A stretch of 5,916 nt of DNA. Source: Rhodospirillales bacterium. Its GTDB lineage: Bacteria; Pseudomonadota; Alphaproteobacteria; JAREAF01. Shown piece after piece: positions 1 to 4,949 of the stretch. A program made the position numbers and the translations under genes. Where the stretch lies: contig JAREAF010000211.1 of assembly GCA_029240475.1 (NCBI GenBank), positions 1 through 5,916 of the forward strand, written 5' to 3'. Numbering within the stretch: position 1 is the stretch's first letter; each line of letters opens with the position of its first letter. The notes under the pieces were generated by a model that did no database searches, was not told the DNA's origin, and saw only the letters and a program-made list of their open reading frames with translations.

Positions 1-1
1 G

Positions 2-967
2 GCGAGCGAAGACGAGCTCCCGAACCTGGATCTGCCGCAAACTCCAGAGGAGGCGGTTCAAACTCCCGAGCCGCCCGTCCCGCTCCCGGCCGAGCCGCCC
101 CCCGCTCCAACTCAGACCGCGCAAGAGGAGGGCATCGAACCACCGGCCGAGCGAGCGCTCGAACGCAGCCTGGTTCAGCAGGGCGGTCTCCTGCTGCCGC
201 CCTGGACTTTCGAAATCCAGCCGGGCTTCAACTACTCGTACAGCGGCTCGAACACGCTGCGAATCACCGAGGTGGGCGGCGAAAGCGTGGTCGTGCAGAC
301 CGATGCCAATCGGGACACCCTCGAGACGAGCTTGGGCTTCAGGGTCGGGCTGCCTTGGGCCATGCAGGTGGACGTGCTGATTCCCTACATCTTCGACGAC
401 GAGGACATCGTGTCCGGCGGGACGGTGATCCGCACGGGCGATGCCGGCCTCGGCGACATTCAGCTCAGCCTGAGCAAGCAGCTGCTGACCCAGCAAGAGC
501 GCCTTCCGTCCCTGCTCGCCACAGTGGCTTGGAAAACCGCCTCGGGCGACAGCGGGGGAGATCTCGGCCTGGGCACGGGCGCGCATTCGATTCAGCTGGC
601 CGGCACGGCTGTGATCGCACGCGACCCCATGGTCTATGTCGGAACCGTTTCGATCACCGAAAGCTTCGAAGGCGAGCAGGGGGGCCGGGACTACGACCCC
701 GGCGACAGCCTCGGCCTTCGCGTTGCGGCCATCCTGGCCGTCAGCCCGGACACCTCCTTCACCTTTGGGCTCGACACCGATTTTGTCGAGGATGCCGAAG
801 TCGAGGGCGAGCGTGTGGCGGGTTCCGATGCGGTGATCGCCGTGTTCGAGCTGGGCGTCGGCTTGATCCTGTCTCGAAGCGCGCTGCTCACGGCCACGGC
901 CGGAATAGGAGTGACCGAAGAGGCGCCGGATTTTCAGTTCGGGATGGCGGTCCCTATCCGGTTTTAG
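2..967 (+). CDS. Outer-membrane beta-barrel (transporter-like) protein, 5' truncated by window edge
   Basis: The reading frame is open from base 2 to a TAG at 965-967, giving 321 visible residues with no ATG, GTG or TTG before the internal GTG at 272, so the true start lies left of the window. Visible residues 1-55 are rich in Pro, Glu and Ala, with PEPP and EPPP stretches, like a flexible periplasmic linker. From about residue 57 (LVQQGGLLLPPW) the protein turns into amphipathic strands rich in Gly, Ser, Thr and acidic residues, as in the MetA-pathway/transporter-like outer-membrane barrels. The C-terminus alternates hydrophobic residues at F311, F313, M315, V317, I319 and F321. A terminal Phe with this spacing is the classic BAM recognition signal, so outer-membrane location is well supported. 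The ligand is unknown. Its stop overlaps the stop of the convergent kinase gene by 4 bases. An ordinary porin is less likely because of the Pro-rich extension. Confidence 0.8.
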   Translation, partial: ASEDELPNLDLPQTPEEAVQTPEPPVPLPAEPPPAPTQTAQEEGIEPPAERALERSLVQQGGLLLPPWTFEIQPGFNYSYSGSNTLRITEVGGESVVVQTDANRDTLETSLGFRVGLPWAMQVDVLIPYIFDDEDIVSGGTVIRTGDAGLGDIQLSLSKQLLTQQERLPSLLATVAWKTASGDSGGDLGLGTGAHSIQLAGTAVIARDPMVYVGTVSITESFEGEQGGRDYDPGDSLGLRVAAILAVSPDTSFTFGLDTDFVEDAEVEGERVAGSDAVIAVFELGVGLILSRSALLTATAGIGVTEEAPDFQFGMAVPIRF

Positions 968-1890
968 CCCGCCACGGTCCGCAGGGCGCGCGAGAAGCCG
1001 TCCGTCGCCATCAGATTGCGGCAGCGCTCGAACCGGCCGACGGCATAGGCCCAGAAATCGTCCGCGGGATTCTTGTTGGCGTGCTGGATGACCCCCCAGA
1101 GCGTCCAGAGCAGGTCGCACATCGCCTTGTAGAGGATCATGCGCGCCTCTGCCTCGGCAGGCGCCGGGCCCTCGAAATAGGCCTGCAGGAGCGCCCTGTC
1201 CTGCTCCGGGCCGAACGCCGCTTCGACCGACAGGTCGCCCAGATCCCACATGGGATCGTTCATGCCCGAATATTCCCAGTCGACGATCACCATGCGATCG
1301 CCGGTGTCGAGGAAGTTCTCCGCCAGTGGGTCGCAATGGCAGGGCGCGAGCGGGGCGGGCTTGCGCTCGAGCGCGGCGCGGACGGCGCGCGCCTCCCCTT
1401 GCGCCTGCTCGTATCCCTCGGGCACCGGCGCATCGAGCGTGCGCAGCAGCGCCAGATACTCGTCCATCTTCTGGAACAGGTCGAAGCGGCTCTCGAACGG
1501 CTCGCGCCATCGATGCATGCCGCGGAAGGCGCGGGCGGCGCGCGCGACGGCGCCGAGGTCGCGGAAGCGGGCCGCGTCCATGGTCGCGCCTTCGATGAAG
1601 GCGCACAGCATGACGCCGCTCGCGGCGTCGAAATGCAGGACCTCGGCATTCACCTCGGCGCGCGCCGCGACCTCGGCATTGTGCTTCTCGACCTTGCGGT
1701 CGATATAGGCCGCGGTGCCTTCGCCGGGAATGCGCAGGACCAGGGAGCGGCCGCCGATCTCTACGCGCCAATTGCGGTTGGTCAGCCCGCCGAGGCGCGT
1801 CAGCTGCGCCGCGCGCACCTCGCGCTCCTCGAAGCGGCCGGTCCGCAGCAGCTCGGCGCGCACGGCGGCGGTCTCGTCGGCGTGGGTCAT
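964..1890 (-). CDS. Choline-kinase / aminoglycoside-phosphotransferase-like small-molecule kinase
   Basis: This 308-residue cytoplasmic kinase has the protein-kinase-like APH/choline kinase fold and should transfer phosphate from ATP to a hydroxyl of a small molecule. The nucleotide-binding lobe shows LTNRNWRV (36-43) and LVLRIPG (50-56). The catalytic Brenner motif is H185-x-D187-x4-N192 within CHCDPLAENFL, and the metal-binding D204-W-E206 follows. A conserved-looking stretch NDPMWDLGDLSVEA (211-224) and the tail motif KAMCDLLWTLWG (255-266) match the choline kinase-like family and not antibiotic-resistance enzymes. The ATG at 1890 has GAGAGG at 1905-1900, nine bases upstream, and this overlaps the stop of the preceding oxidoreductase gene, which favours translational coupling. 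The stop is TAA at 966-964. Choline, ethanolamine, thiamine or another amino alcohol are possible substrates; the sequence does not decide. An antibiotic-resistance role is unlikely. Confidence 0.88.
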   Translation of the reverse strand: MTHADETAAVRAELLRTGRFEEREVRAAQLTRLGGLTNRNWRVEIGGRSLVLRIPGEGTAAYIDRKVEKHNAEVAARAEVNAEVLHFDAASGVMLCAFIEGATMDAARFRDLGAVARAARAFRGMHRWREPFESRFDLFQKMDEYLALLRTLDAPVPEGYEQAQGEARAVRAALERKPAPLAPCHCDPLAENFLDTGDRMVIVDWEYSGMNDPMWDLGDLSVEAAFGPEQDRALLQAYFEGPAPAEAEARMILYKAMCDLLWTLWGVIQHANKNPADDFWAYAVGRFERCRNLMATDGFSRALRTVAG

Positions 1891-1899
1891 GCTCGCCTG

Positions 1900-1905
1900 C
1901 CTCTC
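1900..1905 (-). promoter_or_regulatory. Ribosome binding site of the kinase gene, overlapping the upstream stop codon
   Basis: On the minus strand GAGAGG reads from 1905 to 1900, nine bases before the ATG at 1890. Its first two bases are also the last two read-through bases of the TGA stop (1906-1904) of the oxidoreductase. Ribosomes terminating on the first gene would sit on the second gene's initiation site, which supports an operon with coupled translation. Confidence 0.6.
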
Positions 1906-3133
1906 AATGACCGATCGCGTAATAGGTCTCGTAGACCTTCTGCGCCTGGCGGCGCGCCTCGGCCCAGTCCCAGCCGGTCTCGGTGAACCGATCCGGCGAA
2001 AGGCTGCGCACGTAAGGGGAGGGATCCTTCTCCGTCAGCGCCTCCACGAGATGGCGGCCGATCCCGGCCGAGCCGGAGACGCCATGGGCGTTGCATCCGC
2101 CCGCCATCACGAAACCCTTCACCCGCCGGCTCTCGCCGATGATGAAACGGCCGTCCGGCGTGAAGGTCGGCCAGCCCGACATCACCCGCCGCACGCCGGT
2201 CTCGGGCGCCGCCGGATAGAAGGGCCGCATCAGCTCGGCGAAGTTGGAGAGCACCGGCCAGTCCTCTTCGATGGGCGGGGGCGTCTCGGCGAGCGCGTAG
2301 CTGCGCGGGTCGAGCGACAGCGCCTCGGGCTCCCAGCCGCCCAGCAGAAGGCTGTTCACATCCGGCCGGCCGTAGAGCGTCTGGTCGGGCACGCGGAAGG
2401 CCGGCAGATCGGGCCGGATGCCGGAGATCGGCACCGTGATGAAATATTCGTGGCGCACCGGCACGATCGGCAGCTCCAGGCCGGCCAGCCGCGCGACATG
2501 ATAAGCGTGCGCGCCGGCGGCATTGACCACCATCTCGCAGCGGACCGCGCCGCGGTTCGTGCGGATGCTGGTGACGCGGCCGTTTGCGATGCGGATTTCC
2601 TCCAGGCGCACGCCGGTCGCGAAGCGCACGCCGTTGCGGCGCGCCCGATGCTGATAGGACATGGTGAGATCGTAGGGCTGCAGATAGCCGTCGGTCGGGC
2701 ACCAGAGGATCGAGGTGGCATCATCGAAGCGCATGCCGGGCCAGCGGCGGGCGGCCTCGGCGGCATCGATCAGCAGCACCTCCAGGCCCGCCTCGTCCGC
2801 CACCGTCGCCAGCCGCCGGAATTCCTCAGCGCGCTCGGCGGTGGCGGCGATGCGCAGGCTGCCGACCTGCCGCCAGCTCGGCCGCGCCTCCTCCTGCCGC
2901 TCCAGCTCGCCGAAGGTAGCGACCGACCACATGGCGAGCCTCACGCGATCGATGGAGGAACGCACCTGACCCACCAGCCCCGCGGCCTGCGCGGTGGTCA
3001 CGGCCGCCAGGCTCGACTCCTTCTCGATGAGCAGGATGTCGCGGCGCCCCGCGCGCGCAAGCGCATCGGCGGCGGCAACGCCCACTGCGCCGCCGCCCAC
3101 GATGACGATTTCCGCATCCGAAAGCTCTGTCAT
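1904..3133 (-). CDS. FAD-dependent oxidoreductase, DAO family (sarcosine/dimethylglycine dehydrogenase- or DadA-like)
   Basis: This 409-residue flavoenzyme probably oxidises a secondary or tertiary amine or an amino acid. The N-terminal Rossmann motif is VIVGGGAVG, with G13, G15 and G18 as the dinucleotide-binding glycines and E37 at the end of the second beta strand for the FAD ribose. The C-terminal part of the flavin site is seen as GGCNAHGVSGSAGIG (345-359). The protein ends after the DAO domain plus a short helical tail and lacks the GcvT-like folate domain of full dimethylglycine dehydrogenases. At the position where sarcosine and dimethylglycine dehydrogenases carry the histidine linked to FAD, this protein has Q49 (TTAQAAG), so FAD is probably non-covalent. 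ATG at 3133 is the only start possible: an in-frame TAG lies at 3178-3176 with no start codon between. The SD is weak (GAGG, 11 bases upstream). It is first in an operon with the kinase 13 bases downstream. A glycine-oxidase (ThiO-like) role is an alternative. Confidence 0.88.
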   Translation of the reverse strand: MTELSDAEIVIVGGGAVGVAAADALARAGRRDILLIEKESSLAAVTTAQAAGLVGQVRSSIDRVRLAMWSVATFGELERQEEARPSWRQVGSLRIAATAERAEEFRRLATVADEAGLEVLLIDAAEAARRWPGMRFDDATSILWCPTDGYLQPYDLTMSYQHRARRNGVRFATGVRLEEIRIANGRVTSIRTNRGAVRCEMVVNAAGAHAYHVARLAGLELPIVPVRHEYFITVPISGIRPDLPAFRVPDQTLYGRPDVNSLLLGGWEPEALSLDPRSYALAETPPPIEEDWPVLSNFAELMRPFYPAAPETGVRRVMSGWPTFTPDGRFIIGESRRVKGFVMAGGCNAHGVSGSAGIGRHLVEALTEKDPSPYVRSLSPDRFTETGWDWAEARRQAQKVYETYYAIGH

Positions 3134-3361
3134 GGGCTGGCTCGCCTCGGCCGGACTGGTGAAGAAGCCGCGAGCCTAGCGGGCCGTGGCTTTTCCCGCC
3201 ACATCGGGCAGGGCTCTGGCCGTTAAGCATAGCGGTTAAAGGGGCCGTAAGTATCCCGGCCCCAGCGTTGCACTCCCGCCGGGAGCGGAGGAGGGAGGTC
3301 GGGTCTCAACTCCAGCCGCTCCGGGCGTCGAGCGTGAGGCCTTGGGGGGGCCGGACCGTCT
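3134..3361. promoter_or_regulatory. Divergent intergenic region between the oxidoreductase operon and the AAA+ ATPase
   Basis: These 228 bases separate two genes transcribed away from each other, so promoters for both must lie here or overlap the coding ends. The only clearly AT-richer patch is about 3221-3256, containing GTTAA twice (3222-3226 and 3235-3239, 13 bases apart). On the minus strand this patch offers a TATGCT-like -10, but I could not pair it with a convincing -35 at normal spacing, and no strong sigma-70 promoter is visible in either direction. The right half is GC- and purine-rich (GAGGAGGGAGG at 3288-3298) without a start codon nearby. Two small inverted repeats, at 3241-3263 and 3273-3285, are possible protein-binding or RNA elements. 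Confidence 0.4.
3241..3263. repeat. Perfect 7-bp inverted repeat in the divergent promoter region
   Basis: GGGGCCG at 3241-3247 is exactly complementary to CGGCCCC at 3257-3263, with a 9-base spacer. Read on the minus strand the stem is followed by only TTT and then AACC, so it is a poor intrinsic terminator. Placed beside the AT-rich patch between divergent genes, it could be an operator or an RNA leader hairpin. In such GC-rich DNA a 7-bp repeat can also arise by chance. Confidence 0.35.
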
Positions 3362-4855
3362 ATGCATCTTGGCGACATTCTGGTCGCGCACGGCTTGGTC
3401 AAAGCGGCCGATGTCGAGCGCGGCCTGCAGCGTCAGCGCGAGCGCGGAGGCCGGCTGGGCGACAATCTCGTCGCCTTGGGGATCGTTTCGGCCGAGGAGC
3501 TGGCGCGGGTCCTGACCGCCGCGCCCTCCGCCCCCAACAGCGTGCGCGAGACCGGCATCGCGCTGAACGGCCTGCTCGGGCTGATGCTGAAGCTGATGCA
3601 GGCCCGAGGCCTGGAGCGCCCCTCGCAATTGGCCGAGGAGATGAAGCTCTCCGGCGTGGTCACGGCCGAGCTGATGCAATCGGCCGCCGACCGCAAGCTG
3701 GTCGAGAGCCTTGGCGTGGTCGAAGCCAACGGCTTTCAGGAGAAGCGCTACCAGATGACGGAGGCCGGGCGGCGGCGCGCCGCGGACGCCTTCGAGCAGA
3801 GCCAATATGTCGGCCCGGCGCCGGTCTCTCTGGAATCCTGGGAAGAGCGCATCCTGCGGCAGTCGATCAACAACGAGCGCATCGAGAAGGGCGCGATCGA
3901 CCGCTCCTTCGCCGACCTGGTGGTCCCGTCGGAGTTCGTGCGCCGGCTCGGCCCCGCGGTCAATTCGGGGCGCTGCATCCTGCTCTACGGTCCGGCCGGA
4001 AACGGCAAGACCTCCATCGCCGAGAAAATCGCCGCGATTTACGAGAACGTAGTCTACATCCCCTACTGCCTGGATGTGAGCGGGGAGATCGTGAAGGTGT
4101 TCGATCCCTCGCTGCACCGGGTGGCGGCGAGGTCCGCATCCAACGGCGAGGTCAAGAGCATCCGGCGCGAAAGCTTCGATGCGCGCTGGGTCGCCTGCCG
4201 CAGGCCGGTGGTCATCACCGGCGGCGAGCTCACGCTCGAGATGCTCGATCTGAAATTCAATCCGATCGCCAAATATTATGAGGCGCCGCTGCATGTGAAG
4301 GCGCTGAACGGCACCTTCATCATCGACGATTTCGGCCGCCAGCTCGTCAGCCCCGAGGCGCTGCTCAATCGCTGGATCGTGCCGCTGCAGAGCCGCATCG
4401 ACTTCCTGAAGCTCCATACCGGCAAGAGCTTCGAGATCCCGTTCGACGAGCTGGTGATCTTCTCCACCAACCTGTCGCCGACGGACCTCATGGACCCGGC
4501 CTTCCTGCGGCGCATCCCCTACAAGCTCGAGACCTGCACCCCGAACGAGGCGGACTTCGCGCGCATCTTCGAGGGGGTGGCCAAGCGCGAAGGGCTGACG
4601 CTGCAGCCCGACATCGTCGAGCATGTGATCGCCGGGATCCGCCACCGCTTCAAGGCGGACCTCGCCTGCTACCAGCCCCGCTTCATCATCGACCAGGTGA
4701 TCGCCGCCTGCAAATTCCAGGGCGTGCCGCCGGCCTTCGCGCTGGACGTGGTGGAGGATGCGCTGGCCAATCTCTATCCGCGCGTCACCATGCCCATGCA
4801 CGGGGTCGGCATGGGCCGCAAGCCACAGCTCCCCGAGCCCGTCGCGGCCGAGTAG
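3362..4855 (+). CDS. AAA+ ATPase with N-terminal tandem MshEN-like (c-di-GMP sensor type) motifs and a winged helix
   Basis: The 497-residue protein has three parts. Residues 2-54 form two 24-residue repeats (2-25 and 31-54) around a 5-residue spacer, the layout of the MshEN domain at the N-terminus of GspE/PilB-type ATPases. Residues about 62-148 look like a winged helix, helical then ending in KRYQMTEAGRRRA. Residues about 149-470 are a MoxR-like AAA+ module: YVGPAPVSL (149-157), Walker A GPAGNGKT (210-217), Walker B FIIDDFGRQ (319-327) with D322-D323, LLNRWIVPLQSR (334-345), sensor-1 STN (368-370), and FLRRIPYK (381-388). Similar proteins are, from memory, annotated as AAA ATPases with chaperone activity linked to Flp pilus assembly; no pilus genes are visible here. 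ATG 3362 is the first start after an in-frame TAA at 3248-3250. No good SD precedes it (only a G7 run 11 bases away). It probably remodels or regulates a partner complex in the cytoplasm. Confidence 0.85.
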   Translation: MHLGDILVAHGLVKAADVERGLQRQRERGGRLGDNLVALGIVSAEELARVLTAAPSAPNSVRETGIALNGLLGLMLKLMQARGLERPSQLAEEMKLSGVVTAELMQSAADRKLVESLGVVEANGFQEKRYQMTEAGRRRAADAFEQSQYVGPAPVSLESWEERILRQSINNERIEKGAIDRSFADLVVPSEFVRRLGPAVNSGRCILLYGPAGNGKTSIAEKIAAIYENVVYIPYCLDVSGEIVKVFDPSLHRVAARSASNGEVKSIRRESFDARWVACRRPVVITGGELTLEMLDLKFNPIAKYYEAPLHVKALNGTFIIDDFGRQLVSPEALLNRWIVPLQSRIDFLKLHTGKSFEIPFDELVIFSTNLSPTDLMDPAFLRRIPYKLETCTPNEADFARIFEGVAKREGLTLQPDIVEHVIAGIRHRFKADLACYQPRFIIDQVIAACKFQGVPPAFALDVVEDALANLYPRVTMPMHGVGMGRKPQLPEPVAAE

Positions 4856-4904
4856 CCGAGGCCCGAAACTTTCGCACGCTCGCGCGCGAACGCGCCGCCG
4901 CCCG

Positions 4905-4936
4905 CCCCGTTATCTGAACGGGGATAGCCGAACGGG
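4905..4936 (+). promoter_or_regulatory. Hairpin with a duplicated right arm just upstream of the SDR gene
   Basis: CCCCGTT (4905-4911) and AACGGGG (4917-4923) form a perfect 7-bp stem with a 5-base ATCTG loop. GAACGGG occurs at 4916-4922 and again at 4930-4936, so the left arm CCCGTT could pair with either copy. The second copy ends one base before the SD of the next gene. No T-run follows, so it is not a standard terminator. It could be an operator with an extra half-site or an RNA switch near the ribosome binding site. Confidence 0.4.
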
Positions 4937-4937
4937 C

Positions 4938-4942
4938 GAGGA
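4938..4942 (+). promoter_or_regulatory. Ribosome binding site of the SDR gene
   Basis: GAGGA at 4938-4942 lies seven bases before the ATG at 4950, an ideal spacing. It selects the ATG at 4950 over the nearer ATG at 4942 and GTG at 4945, which are in another frame. Confidence 0.65.
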
Positions 4943-4949
4943 TGGTGCC

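Noticed and set aside
272..274. GTG as the start of the barrel protein
   Set aside because: The frame is open to the left edge and the upstream residues continue the family-like segment LVQQGGLLLPPW, so this GTG encodes an internal Val.
964..1890. Aminoglycoside resistance gene
   Set aside because: The fold is shared, but the segments around the Brenner motif and the C-terminus resemble choline kinase-like metabolic enzymes, and the neighbour is a metabolic flavoenzyme.
355..3226. Two long plus-strand open frames (355-1986 and 1715-3226) over the barrel, kinase and oxidoreductase genes
   Set aside because: They cross gene boundaries, encode Arg/Ala/His-rich low-complexity protein, and lie over genes with clear catalytic motifs in other frames.
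3241..3263. Intrinsic terminator on the minus strand
   Set aside because: The stem is followed by only three T residues and there is no gene ending near it on that strand; it sits upstream of the operon start.
3344..3350. G7 run as a functional phase-variation tract for the ATPase gene
   Set aside because: It lies upstream of the start codon and seven bases is short; chance in GC-rich DNA is a sufficient explanation, though it could alter spacing of a weak SD.
3236..4801. 521-codon open frame on the minus strand opposite the AAA+ ATPase gene
   Set aside because: The translation is rich in His, Arg, Asp and Gly with no domain motif. It is the mirror of a real GC-rich gene, where third-position GC removes stop codons on the other strand.
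4942..4947. ATG at 4942 and GTG at 4945 as SDR starts
   Set aside because: Both are out of frame with the SDR, and the ATG overlaps the ribosome binding site.
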